Shown here: positions 6,018 to 13,076 of the stretch, piece after piece
Layout: each line of letters opens with the position of its first letter
Numbering within the stretch: the stretch's first letter is position 1
Source of the DNA: Myxococcales bacterium
GTDB taxonomy: Bacteria > Myxococcota_A > Polyangia > Polyangiales > Polyangiaceae
Length of the DNA: 13,184 bases
Assembly (NCBI GenBank): GCA_023248785.1
Contig: JAHFDX010000037.1
Location: 1 to 13,184 of the forward strand
Direction of reading: 5' to 3'
Program-made: the position numbers and the translations under genes
Notes under the pieces: model-generated
The model's input: only the letters and a program-made list of their open reading frames with translations
The model's database searches: none
Told to the model about the DNA's origin: nothing

Positions 6018-6881
6018 ATGAGTGCTCGTGTTCTCGATGGCAAGGCCGTTTCGCAAACGGTGCGCAACGAAGTGAAAGGCGAGGTCGACCGGTTTGTTTC
6101 GAAGCACGGAAGGCGTCCGGGCCTTGAGGTCATTCTCGTCGGGGAGAACGCGGCGAGCGTGATCTACACGCGCAACAAAGAGAAGGCCGCCAACGAAGTC
6201 GGGATTCGCGGGGTCCTTCACACGCTGCCCGAGACGACGAGCGAGTCAGACGTTCTTGCGCTTCTTGATCGCCTCAATCAAGACGACGCCGTGGATGGCA
6301 TCTTGGTCCAACTGCCATTGCCGAAGCACATCAACGAAGCGCGCGTGCTCGAATCGATCAACCCCAAAAAAGATGTCGATGGCTTCCACGCCATCAACGC
6401 CGGACTTCTCCTTAGCGGAAGGCCGAACCTCGTTCCGTGCACTCCGCTCGGATGCATGCGCCTCATCCAAGAAAGCGGAGTCGACCTTACGGGCGCACAT
6501 GCGGTTGTGGTGGGACGAAGCAACATTGTCGGTAAGCCTGTTGCGCAGCTTCTGTTGGCCAAGCACGCGACGGTGACGATGGCGCATTCAAAAACACGGG
6601 ATCTTCCGGGTCTCTGTCGATCTGCAGACGTACTTGTCGCGGCTGTGGGGCGGGCCGAACTCGTGCGGGGTGAATGGGTCAAGCCTTTTGCTGTCGTGAT
6701 TGACGTCGGCATCAATCGTATCCAAGACGGTGACAAATCACGCGTGGTGGGCGACGTGGCCTATGCCGAAGCAGCGGAGGTTGCGGGTGCCATCACACCT
6801 GTGCCGGGCGGTGTCGGTCCGATGACGATTGCATACTTGCTACACAATACGGTGCGGGCGGCGACGCTGCGATCTGGATAG
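6018..6881 (+). CDS. folD: Bifunctional methylenetetrahydrofolate dehydrogenase / methenyltetrahydrofolate cyclohydrolase (FolD)
   Basis: FolD interconverts 5,10-methylene-, 5,10-methenyl- and 10-formyl-tetrahydrofolate using NADP(+), supplying one-carbon units for purines and formyl-Met. The 287-aa protein matches the family end to end. VGENAASVIYTRNKEKA (41-57) carries Tyr50 and Lys54. DGILVQLPLP (93-102) carries Gln98. KDVDGFHAINAG (118-129) carries Asp121. These are the same positions as the E. coli active-site residues. The Rossmann nucleotide-binding segment is VVVGRSNIVGKPVA (163-176), and ITPVPGGVGPMTIA (259-272) is the C-terminal signature. The start at ATG 6018 gives the standard N-terminus; the frame stays open back to 5796 inside lgt, but that part is antisense-like shadow sequence. 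It lies 11 nt after lgt, in the same operon. Only a weak GAG precedes the ATG. It converges with the next gene across just 20 nt. Confidence 0.97.
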   Translation: MSARVLDGKAVSQTVRNEVKGEVDRFVSKHGRRPGLEVILVGENAASVIYTRNKEKAANEVGIRGVLHTLPETTSESDVLALLDRLNQDDAVDGILVQLPLPKHINEARVLESINPKKDVDGFHAINAGLLLSGRPNLVPCTPLGCMRLIQESGVDLTGAHAVVVGRSNIVGKPVAQLLLAKHATVTMAHSKTRDLPGLCRSADVLVAAVGRAELVRGEWVKPFAVVIDVGINRIQDGDKSRVVGDVAYAEAAEVAGAITPVPGGVGPMTIAYLLHNTVRAATLRSG

Positions 6882-6901
6882 CGTGGGGAACTCTATGAGC
6901 T

Positions 6902-8419
6902 CTAGTTCGTCCACTTCGCTACGACAGCTTCCAGCGCCACCTCGGGTGCGCCGTCACCGCCGAGGCGCATACGAAACTTCGCCTTGTCGCCCCATTTCGC
7001 GACATTGACCGTCGAAACAAGCCAGCAATCCGTTCGAGCGGATGGCCCTTCGACGCGGTGCGGGTAATGATCCCCGTTCACGTCGTTGGCTGGCGACGGA
7101 AACACCGTGAGGTTAAGGGAACGCCCAACATTCTGGGTGGTTCCATCGGAAAAAGAGGCGACCACGTCGACGTCGTTAAGACAGAGGGCGCCCGGAAAAC
7201 CTAATGCCGTTGACCAAACAATGAGACCCGACCGCGGAGTCAACGCAATGGATTTTGGGTCGTCAATGTTTACGGTCGACTCCACGCACGAGTCGTCCAT
7301 GCACGTTTGCACTACGGCGCCACCTGTTCCGTGAGATGCAGCTGCGACACAGAGTTCCTTGCCTTTGGTTGAGGCGATGTCCTTAATTCGACTTGTCGCG
7401 TCAAGGCTGCTGACGAACGTGAACGGCCTTGGATACTCGGTCCCGTCTGCCTTGGTAGCAACAACGATGGCGTTCGTGTCCGTTCTATCGTAACAGGCAG
7501 GGATCAAAAACGACTCTCCCGTAAAATCCACCTGGGGTCTGGGCAAGCGCCACGAGACGCGCACCTTGTCGCCACCTGTTTGCGCTCCGCTTAGGACAAC
7601 GTCGGAGGAGACCAATCGCACGCTCTTTGGTACGAGCAATGCGACCGGCCTCACATCGGCCCGGATGACACGGCCACTATAGGAACCGCCAAGAGTTGTT
7701 TCTCCCGGTTGATTCGGTTCGACGGTCATCCCTTTGAGTGTGGCCACCGATGGATTCGTGAGGGCGAGCGCCGTTAGATGAGGAACAGGATCGCCGGTCC
7801 ACGTTTGACTGGATCCAACACCGAGCGCGAACCCCAGTTCTAATTTGGCGGGATGTCCCACGCGGACGAGGTAGCCGAGCGCATCGTAGGGGCTCCTACT
7901 CGGGCCGACCGCCAAAGCCAGCTGTGTTTCCATCGGAGCTGCGACCTCCACCGCGGCAGGCGTCGTCAGCGCAATATTTCCCTGCGAGATACGAATGGAG
8001 GCGCTCGTTTTCCCAGCCTCGATTCCATATACGCCGAGTGGGCTATCGACGTTTTGGCAGTCCCCCGGCCAGGTGGCATCGGCAATCGTCGTGTCCTTCA
8101 CGATGACTGCTCCCTGGATGCCCGTATAATCACGAATTGGCAATTTACTCCCGTCGGATCGGAGCAGTGCCAGTGTGAAGCACTTTTGAGCATCGACGCC
8201 CAACGGTTTAGGGTGGCTTTCAGTCACCGAACTCGTCATGAGCAAAATATCGTCGCTTTGCAGTGTCACAGTTGCGGCTGGCTGCGACGGCGGGATTGCG
8301 GCATCGATCGCTGAATCCCCATTGGACGGCGCAGGCGATTGCGGGTGTTCGGTGTCTTGCGTGGGATCATTGCACGACGCGAAGACGACGAATGGAACAA
8401 TAAGCAAGCCCCGTTTCAT
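6902..8419 (-). CDS. Predicted lipoprotein with possible Ig-like (BIG2-type) repeats
   Basis: The 505-aa protein starts MKRGLLIVPFVVFASC, a signal peptide with lipobox FASC (Cys16). A low-complexity Pro/Ser/Asp linker (about 17-50) follows. The rest is beta-rich. Three stretches loosely follow the bacterial Ig-like group 2 pattern: about 100-150 (VKDTTIADA, then GIEAGKTSASIRI), about 215-260 (LALTNPSVATLKG, then PGETTLGG), and about 388-440 (PKSIALTPRSG, then VVASFSDGTTQNV). This is by eye and tentative. Cys357, Cys373, Cys378, Cys413 and Cys465 may form disulfides. The start is moved from an upstream in-frame ATG (8464) to 8419 because GGAGG lies 6 nt before it and the signal peptide begins there. 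It is convergent with folD and 199 bp downstream of another lipoprotein gene on the same strand. No function can be named. Confidence 0.8.
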   Translation of the reverse strand: MKRGLLIVPFVVFASCNDPTQDTEHPQSPAPSNGDSAIDAAIPPSQPAATVTLQSDDILLMTSSVTESHPKPLGVDAQKCFTLALLRSDGSKLPIRDYTGIQGAVIVKDTTIADATWPGDCQNVDSPLGVYGIEAGKTSASIRISQGNIALTTPAAVEVAAPMETQLALAVGPSRSPYDALGYLVRVGHPAKLELGFALGVGSSQTWTGDPVPHLTALALTNPSVATLKGMTVEPNQPGETTLGGSYSGRVIRADVRPVALLVPKSVRLVSSDVVLSGAQTGGDKVRVSWRLPRPQVDFTGESFLIPACYDRTDTNAIVVATKADGTEYPRPFTFVSSLDATSRIKDIASTKGKELCVAAASHGTGGAVVQTCMDDSCVESTVNIDDPKSIALTPRSGLIVWSTALGFPGALCLNDVDVVASFSDGTTQNVGRSLNLTVFPSPANDVNGDHYPHRVEGPSARTDCWLVSTVNVAKWGDKAKFRMRLGGDGAPEVALEAVVAKWTN

Positions 8420-8425
8420 AACTAA

Positions 8426-8430
8426 CCTCC
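8426..8430 (-). promoter_or_regulatory. Ribosome binding site for the 505-aa lipoprotein
   Basis: On the minus strand GGGAGGTTAGTT directly precedes the ATG at 8419. GGAGG has a 6-nt spacer, which is optimal, and decides for this start over the ATG at 8464. Confidence 0.8.
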
Positions 8431-8436
8431 CGCAAT

Positions 8437-8470
8437 GCCACGTGATGGGTATTCGTTGCGCCACGTGGCG
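8437..8470. promoter_or_regulatory. Paired CACGTG boxes upstream of the 505-aa lipoprotein; candidate operator or 5'UTR hairpin
   Basis: GCCACGTG occurs at 8437-8444 and again at 8460-8467, 23 bp apart (about two helical turns). The second copy sits in a perfect 12-bp palindrome, CGCCACGTGGCG (8459-8470). Because CACGTG is self-complementary, the two boxes can also pair in RNA as an 8-bp stem with a 17-nt loop, ending 6 nt upstream of the SD. Whether it acts as a protein site, an RNA element or neither is inference. The rest of the 8420-8618 gap holds no gene; a weak TTGACT lies at 8605-8610 on the minus strand. Confidence 0.4.
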
Positions 8471-8618
8471 AGAAGGTTCATCGTCTCAGTCGCCTGCCGT
8501 CAGGAATCTTGCTTTCGTGATCGATCGCCTGCGTCGCTGCCTCGATTCTCTCGGGTATCGAGCCGTAGGCCGATCTGGCGCGTCATCGGACAACCGGAGA
8601 TCGAAGTCAACGGCGGCA

Positions 8619-10001
8619 TTACCTGTATTGAATTGTGAAAGGCGCTGCGCCGATCGCAGCAAGCTCGTGGTAACGCGGAATTGAATTTACGTACGGCTTC
8701 TCTCCATAGAGGTCCACAAGCGAGTGAACTGACTTCTCCCACCTCGCCTGTACGCGATCGAAAATTGGTTTGCACTGCGAGTCGAGTGCTGATTTGTGTT
8801 CTCGTTTGATCGCAACACTGCGGTCGATCGCCGCATTGTACGCCCCTTGTGTCTGCGCTCCCCTCTGCGCACGTTCTGCCGCATCATATCGTGGGCCAAA
8901 CGCTCGATCGAGTCGCGCCCAACACTCCGCAACGCTTTTCGTGTCGGAGGTTGTTGTATGCGTTGGATCCGTTCGGCATGTTGGAACGCTGACCTCAATG
9001 TCCGTGTGCAACTTCGAAGGATTGTGATCGTTCGTTTCGCTGTACACCGTGCGTCCGACGGCGGCCGACAAGTCTGAGTACGTCATCCAATGTTGTCCGT
9101 TCCCGAGACTGTCGAACTCAATGCCGAGAACGGGCTTTCCGCCAAAGTAGCCCACCGTTCCCGGAATCGGATCCGTCCAAAGAGACGCCCACTCCTCGGC
9201 GTTGCAAGAATCGAGTACGCGAGGCGCAAGATACGTCGAAAGGAACAATGGGAATTGTGTTCGCGCATGGTCGATAACCACGTAGGCAAGAGCGTTCTTG
9301 GAGCCGGGAAACGAAAGCGTCATCTTGTTCGTCGCGGCAACGTTCGCACTCGCACAAAAACCATTCGCACCGCCAAGCTGATGAAGGCCTAGACCTGTCT
9401 CGAAACGTTGGATCGCGTGCGATGGCGAGGCGTGCCAATTATCTTCGCTTGTCTTTTTTGCGGTGGAGCTTGGCTTTACGAAGTATGTCAAAAGCGTATA
9501 GCAATGGCCCGCTTCGGCGCGCACCGTGACCGCGCTGTCTTTCGTCGCGAGCTTGCCTTGCGTGGCGACGTTCCCACCGAGCAGCTTCGCGATCTCTTGT
9601 GGTGCCGCATCGCTCGAAATTCGCCATGAGTTGATCAATTGCATACTCGTCGCGAAATAACGGTGAAACGCGCCGTCGGGTGTGTCTCTCAGTTGTTGCG
9701 CCGCTGAAGCGTATGCAGCGAGTTGTTCTTTGGGGATCGGTTCGTCCGATGCGTTGACCAAATTGAAGAGGGCACGCCACTGATTCCCGGCCGTAGCGGC
9801 CATCGAATCGCTGCTTGCATGAGCTCCCGGGCCCTGGTTCGCCGGACTTTGAAGTCCGGAGTTTTGATCGCCGTGTTGTCTCGGCTCATTACGTGCGCCG
9901 ATCACCCGCGCCATTCCGTTCGAATGCGCTTCAAACTGAAAGTTGCCACATCCAACGCTCATGGCGAGCACAGCCATTCCTCCACTGCGTAGTTTCAACA
10001 T
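8619..10001 (-). CDS. Predicted lipoprotein of unknown function
   Basis: The 460-aa protein begins MLKLRSGGMAVLAMSVGC, a signal peptide with lipobox SVGC (Cys18). Residues about 24-70 are low-complexity (Asn/Gln/Gly/Ser/His). A central region contains AEAGHCYTLLTYF (163-175) and GANGFCASANVA (211-222), a Cys pair in a beta-rich context like that of other unnamed myxobacterial lipoproteins (inference). FGGKPVLGIEFDSLGNGQHW (286-305) is distinctive but not recognised. Residues about 352-432 are highly charged and predicted helical. The start is placed at 10001, not the in-frame ATG at 10052, because an AGGAGG lies 5 nt before it and the signal peptide begins there. It is divergent from the TetR-family gene across 182 bp, which makes it a possible target of that regulator. 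Confidence 0.78.
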   Translation of the reverse strand: MLKLRSGGMAVLAMSVGCGNFQFEAHSNGMARVIGARNEPRQHGDQNSGLQSPANQGPGAHASSDSMAATAGNQWRALFNLVNASDEPIPKEQLAAYASAAQQLRDTPDGAFHRYFATSMQLINSWRISSDAAPQEIAKLLGGNVATQGKLATKDSAVTVRAEAGHCYTLLTYFVKPSSTAKKTSEDNWHASPSHAIQRFETGLGLHQLGGANGFCASANVAATNKMTLSFPGSKNALAYVVIDHARTQFPLFLSTYLAPRVLDSCNAEEWASLWTDPIPGTVGYFGGKPVLGIEFDSLGNGQHWMTYSDLSAAVGRTVYSETNDHNPSKLHTDIEVSVPTCRTDPTHTTTSDTKSVAECWARLDRAFGPRYDAAERAQRGAQTQGAYNAAIDRSVAIKREHKSALDSQCKPIFDRVQARWEKSVHSLVDLYGEKPYVNSIPRYHELAAIGAAPFTIQYR

Positions 10002-10006
10002 GAACT

Positions 10007-10012
10007 CCTCCT
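10007..10012 (-). promoter_or_regulatory. Strong ribosome binding site for the 460-aa lipoprotein
   Basis: The minus strand reads GAGGAGGAGTTC before the ATG at 10001: a full AGGAGG with a 5-nt spacer, the strongest SD in the window. Confidence 0.8.
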
Positions 10013-10113
10013 CGGTTGCCAAAGGATGGTCTTTGCTCGGGCAACGAACCATTCGCTTTGGATGACCCGCCGGAGATCAGAAATCGCCAAGCAAATACGG
10101 CCAATTGAAGATA

Positions 10114-10131
10114 GCGTCGTGACGCGACGAC
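10114..10131. promoter_or_regulatory. Inverted repeat between the divergent TetR and lipoprotein genes; candidate operator
   Basis: GTCGTGACGCGACGAC (10116-10131) has 5-bp arms GTCGT/ACGAC around a 6-bp centre. It overlaps a second symmetry, GCGTC-GT-GACGC (10114-10125). It lies 53 nt before the TetR start and about 110 nt before the divergent lipoprotein start, where a TetR autoregulatory operator is commonly found. Binding is inferred from location and symmetry only. Confidence 0.4.
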
Positions 10132-10145
10132 CAAGGCCTTCGCAT

Positions 10146-10177
10146 TTGACGTACGCCGCGACGGCAGGCGTTATGCT
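10146..10177 (+). promoter_or_regulatory. Candidate promoter for the TetR-family gene
   Basis: TTGACG (10146-10151) is a five-of-six match to the -35 consensus, with TATGCT (10172-10177) as a possible -10. The 20-nt spacer is longer than usual. Transcription would begin at about 10184, the GTG start itself, which has no SD, so a leaderless transcript is possible. CGTACG (10150-10155) overlaps the -35. Confidence 0.3.
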
Positions 10178-10183
10178 CTATCG

Positions 10184-10804
10184 GTGCCGTCAAAGATCAA
10201 GACATCACCCCGCAAGCGCCCTCGGCAACAGCGTTCGGAAGTCACCGTGGACGCCATTCTTACGGCGGCGGCCGAAACAATTGCACGCGGTGGGCTCGAC
10301 AAGGCCAGTGTCACTGCGATCGCGGAGAGAGCCGGCGTGAGCGTTGGGTCGCTTTATCAGTACTATTCGAGCAAGGATGCGATCGTCGCGGCACTCATCG
10401 AGCGACACACGGGCGCTAACCTCGATGCACTGCAAGCCGCGTTCGATCGGGCGCGTTCAATGGGGCTACGCGAGGCGATAGAACATGTCGTGACGACCAT
10501 GGTGGACGAGCATCGTTCGCCGATTCAGCAGTTGCTTGCGCAAGAGTTCGTGAAACTGGGTTCGATCGATTGGATTCAGAGCAAGATTGATGCGCGCGCA
10601 GGTGCTTTGATTGCCGCATTTCTCAACGAGCGACGCGACGAGATTGGCGTGCCCAACCCTGAGTTCAGCGCGTTTCTTCTGCTTCGTGCGATCGACATGT
10701 TGACCCACGCAGCCATTGAGCAGCGACCTGAGACGTTGCTCGACGGGTCTCTCGTTGAGGAACTTTCCACCATGGTGATCGGGTACTTGCGCGAACGTCG
10801 CTAA
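10184..10804 (+). CDS. TetR/AcrR-family transcriptional regulator
   Basis: The 206-aa protein has a basic N-terminal tail (SPRKRPRQQR) followed by the TetR DNA-binding domain: AILTAAAETIARGGLDKASVTAIAERAGVSVGSLYQYYSSKDAIVAAL (residues 24-71, given here only to mark the segment; the helix-turn-helix is about 42-61, with GSLYQYYSSKD as the hallmark). The remainder (about 75-206) is helical and would form the ligand-binding and dimerisation domain; its ligand cannot be read from sequence. The start is a GTG at 10184 with no SD; starting later would cut into helix 1. It is divergent from a lipoprotein gene, with a candidate operator between them, and is followed 98 nt later by the SnoaL-like gene on the same strand. 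Most family members repress themselves and a neighbouring gene, so either neighbour is a plausible target. Confidence 0.93.
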   Translation: MPSKIKTSPRKRPRQQRSEVTVDAILTAAAETIARGGLDKASVTAIAERAGVSVGSLYQYYSSKDAIVAALIERHTGANLDALQAAFDRARSMGLREAIEHVVTTMVDEHRSPIQQLLAQEFVKLGSIDWIQSKIDARAGALIAAFLNERRDEIGVPNPEFSAFLLLRAIDMLTHAAIEQRPETLLDGSLVEELSTMVIGYLRERR

Positions 10805-10902
10805 GAAAACCCCATCAACGAAATGCGAGCGAACCTCGAACGTGTGCCCTCGGGAACGACTCAATCTGTTGATTCTGCAGCGTAATTCGTCAGGAATTTC
10901 GC

Positions 10903-11496
10903 ATGTTCGAAAGACGAATGGCTGTTCATTGGTGCAGCATGCATCATGTGCGCATGACGTTGCTGAAGGGAACAACCGGGAACGGAGCACTCGATCGCGC
11001 GCGCGAAAAAATTGTGCGTACGCACGTTGAAGCCGAGCAGCGCGGAGATTGGACTGCGGCGTTACGAACGTTCCATCACCCTCGCTATGAAGTGACACCG
11101 ACCAACGAGGTTGCGGACGGGGAAGAAGCCGTGATGCGATTTTACAACGAGTCGGCGCGTGCCTTCCCCGATATGTCCTTCGAAACGCGCGCCTTTTATC
11201 ACGCAGGTACAACCATCGTGCATGAGGTGACCTTGCGGGGCACCCATTGCGGCACGTGGCGCGGACTGCCGCCAAGTGAGCGCGTTGTGCAGTACGCGAT
11301 GCTGAACCTCTTCCTATTCGAGGAGGACCGGCTGGTATGCGAGCGAATGTACTTTGATCTTCTGACGCCCATGCGTCAGCTCGGCATTGCGCGAGACCCA
11401 ACGTCGCTGACTGGACAGCTCGGGATCGCTTGCAATCACCCGCTGACAATCGGCGGCGCGCTCGTGCGCCAAGCGATGCGCGCATTCAAATCGTGA
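10903..11496 (+). CDS. SnoaL-like (NTF2-fold) ester cyclase family protein
   Basis: The 197-aa protein contains a SnoaL-like domain at about residues 33-162. An N-terminal helix (REKIVRTHVEAEQRGDW) is followed by the NTF2-fold strands: GEEAVMRFYNESARAFPDMSF (73-93), the central IVHEVTLRGTHCGTWRGLPPS (105-125), and EDRLVCERMYFDLLTPMRQLG (141-161). SnoaL-type proteins include polyketide cyclases, isomerases, dehydratases and non-enzymatic members, so the reaction cannot be specified. The Cys at 116 lies in the THxGxWxGLPP motif. ATG 10903 is preceded by AGGA with a 7-nt spacer (10892-10895). Later ATGs (10921, 10939, 10954) lack an SD, but the domain would also be complete from 10954, and the first 18 residues look atypical. 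It is 98 nt downstream of the TetR-family gene, possibly in its regulon. Confidence 0.8.
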   Translation: MFERRMAVHWCSMHHVRMTLLKGTTGNGALDRAREKIVRTHVEAEQRGDWTAALRTFHHPRYEVTPTNEVADGEEAVMRFYNESARAFPDMSFETRAFYHAGTTIVHEVTLRGTHCGTWRGLPPSERVVQYAMLNLFLFEEDRLVCERMYFDLLTPMRQLGIARDPTSLTGQLGIACNHPLTIGGALVRQAMRAFKS

Positions 11497-11503
11497 TACC
11501 GGC

Positions 11504-11521
11504 CGTGACGTGCGCGTTACG
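11504..11521 (+). terminator. Possible hairpin after the SnoaL-like gene
   Basis: CGTGACG/CGTTACG (11504-11510 with 11515-11521) forms a 7-bp stem including one G-U pair around a TGCG loop, 7 nt after the stop codon. There is no U-tract, so intrinsic termination is doubtful. Confidence 0.3.
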
Positions 11522-11785
11522 CCGGAGCATGGTGGTTCCGGCGGCGGCGACGTTCTCATGATGAGCGTTTGCATAATCTGCGCTCCGGCTCGTACGCCAA
11601 ATGCGAGTCTCTCCAAGTTGCTCAGGGCTCTTGTTGCGTACACCCTGTCAAACAGGGCTGCTTGCGGCCGATCAGCGGAAAGCGAATCGAATTGGTCGGC
11701 GGCATAGAGCACCATCATCACCGTTGAACTTGTTGGAAGGAGACGAGAGCCCTCGAGCTCCGCAATGAGTGAACTTGCCGCAACG

Positions 11786-11789
11786 GGAG
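11786..11789 (+). promoter_or_regulatory. Ribosome binding site fixing the start at 11798
   Basis: GGAG within CGGGAGATGACATC lies 8 nt before the ATG at 11798. The in-frame ATG at 11765 lacks an SD at a suitable distance; GGAAGGAG there is about 25 nt away. Confidence 0.65.
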
Positions 11790-11797
11790 ATGACATC

Positions 11798-13000
11798 ATG
11801 AAACGATTGAAATGGATCTTAGGGGGATCACTTGTCTTGGCCTCAGCCACCGGATGTACGGGGGCAGTCGACTCGAACGAAGTGCCGACGGATGAGCCCG
11901 CATCGAGCGCTCTGTCGACCTACGCAGAGTTGAAATATGGGGACGAGAAGACAGTCGACTTCTTGGGTACCGACTATTGGGTGGGTTACAAATTCACGGG
12001 CGTCAAAGGCGACATTGTCGACATGGCCGTCACTCCGATGACCGCTGGCGCGGATGCGTACGTTTACCTGTACTCCGGCGACTTTGGGGTCACACGGCGT
12101 GACGCTCCGGATACGTCCATTCAATTTACGGAGACACTCAAGCGAACGGGCGTGCACTACTTGCTTGTGCACAATGACAAGAAGCTTGCGGCGCAGTTCA
12201 AGGTCTCGGTGCGCACTACGGCGACGAACGCGGTGTCGGACGCAGGGACGACGTCCGATGCAGGTGCGGCGACCGATGCAGCCACCGACGCGAGTACAAC
12301 GTTCGAACATGGCGCCATCACAGACCTGTTTGCATTCAACTCGACCGAGCCGACCACGCCGGCGACAAAGCAAGACCTCGCTGCGCTCTTTGCCCCTGGT
12401 TCGGTGAAGACGACGGTCGGCATGCCGATCTTCGTTCAACGCACGCGTGGGTGTCATTCGGTTACGGGTTGCACAAAGTGGGAGCCAACGGTTGCGCCGG
12501 AGCTCGGATATTACAAGGGAAGTCCGCTAGAACCTTATGATGAGGCGGTCGTTTTGAGTTTGCCTCTCTCGCAAGGACGCGTTCTCGTTCCGACCCAAGT
12601 GGGGATCGCCGATGGCTTATTTCGTTTCACCGCCCTTCTGCCCGCATACACAAACAGTTTCGGAACTGGATCCGGAACCGTGGGCGTCTATCTCGAGTAC
12701 GCCCCCGACAAGCCACCACCGGCAGCGCCGACCGTGTGGGGATCGGGAGTTCGTTCGGCATGGCGCCTGGCGTCGCGTGTGGTGTACGACCGCATTGGGA
12801 ATGACGGTAGTAGTTCGCGGCTGGCGTTCACGACGAACGTAACCAAGACGTACGCCTATGGGCGAACGCCGGTGTACGGATCGCTTGTGCAATCCGACGG
12901 CGTTTACTTTGAAACCGAGTATGCCCTCTACTTGCGCATGAGTCTCACGCAGGTGCTCACGCCGACAGCAGCGGGGGAAACTCTCGCCGTCACATGGTAA
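11798..13000 (+). CDS. Predicted lipoprotein with PPC-like domain
   Basis: The 400-aa protein begins MKRLKWILGGSLVLASATGC, a clear lipoprotein signal with Cys20. Residues about 44-140 (YGDEKTVDFLGTDYWVGYKF, then DAYVYLYSGDFG, and TGVHYLLVHND) have the strand pattern of a PPC domain (bacterial pre-peptidase C-terminal), a small beta sandwich often found on secreted enzymes; moderate confidence. A Ser/Asp/Ala/Gly/Thr linker at about 144-168 (SDAGTTSDAGAATDAATDAS) separates it from a 230-residue C-terminal beta-rich domain that is not recognised. That domain contains Cys219 and Cys225 (RGCHSVTGCTKW), a likely disulfide. No catalytic triad is visible. The start was moved downstream from ATG 11765 on SD and signal-peptide evidence. 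It appears monocistronic and converges on the gene at the right edge, with a strong hairpin between. Confidence 0.8.
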   Translation: MKRLKWILGGSLVLASATGCTGAVDSNEVPTDEPASSALSTYAELKYGDEKTVDFLGTDYWVGYKFTGVKGDIVDMAVTPMTAGADAYVYLYSGDFGVTRRDAPDTSIQFTETLKRTGVHYLLVHNDKKLAAQFKVSVRTTATNAVSDAGTTSDAGAATDAATDASTTFEHGAITDLFAFNSTEPTTPATKQDLAALFAPGSVKTTVGMPIFVQRTRGCHSVTGCTKWEPTVAPELGYYKGSPLEPYDEAVVLSLPLSQGRVLVPTQVGIADGLFRFTALLPAYTNSFGTGSGTVGVYLEYAPDKPPPAAPTVWGSGVRSAWRLASRVVYDRIGNDGSSSRLAFTTNVTKTYAYGRTPVYGSLVQSDGVYFETEYALYLRMSLTQVLTPTAAGETLAVTW

Positions 13001-13014
13001 ATTAACTTGTCTAT

Positions 13015-13047
13015 GCGCGCGAGGCGTGAACCCCACGTTTCGCGCGT
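13015..13047. terminator. Long hairpin between convergent genes; likely bidirectional terminator
   Basis: Bases 13015-13028 pair continuously with 13034-13047: a 14-bp stem (CGCGCGA outer arm, CGTG/CACG inner arm) with three G-T wobbles and a 5-nt AACCC loop. It starts 14 nt after the plus-strand stop codon and ends 29 nt before the minus-strand stop codon. No U-tract follows on either strand. Its placement and strength suggest it ends or protects both transcripts. Confidence 0.5.
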
Positions 13048-13076
13048 TCGTGCGCTTGCGAAGAAGCAGGCTGAGC

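Larger units (their letters stand above)
11497..11797. other. Intergenic stretch without a convincing gene
   Basis: About 300 nt between the SnoaL-like gene and the next lipoprotein gene. Open frames here are short or read through neighbouring genes in shadow frames. It contains a hairpin at 11504-11521, a CCCTGT/ACAGGG hairpin with a 3-nt loop at 11643-11657, a CTCAT-g-ATGAG inverted repeat at 11555-11565, and a CATAAT (11572-11577) resembling a -10 box without a matching -35. The promoter of the downstream gene must lie here but cannot be pinpointed. Confidence 0.5.

Noticed and set aside
6886..6909. Imperfect palindrome GAACT...AGTTC around the ends of folD and the convergent lipoprotein gene
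   Set aside because: Only the 5-bp outer arms pair well and the centre does not. The gap is just 20 nt and overlaps the stop codons.
10466..11485. 339-codon open frame on the minus strand across the TetR and SnoaL-like genes
   Set aside because: Arg/Ala/Ser-rich composition, no domain, no SD, and it is antisense to two genes with recognisable folds. It is a shadow of their codon bias.
11314..11850. 178-codon minus-strand open frame across the gap before the last lipoprotein gene
   Set aside because: It overlaps the coding ends of both flanking plus-strand genes, lacks an SD and has no recognisable domain.
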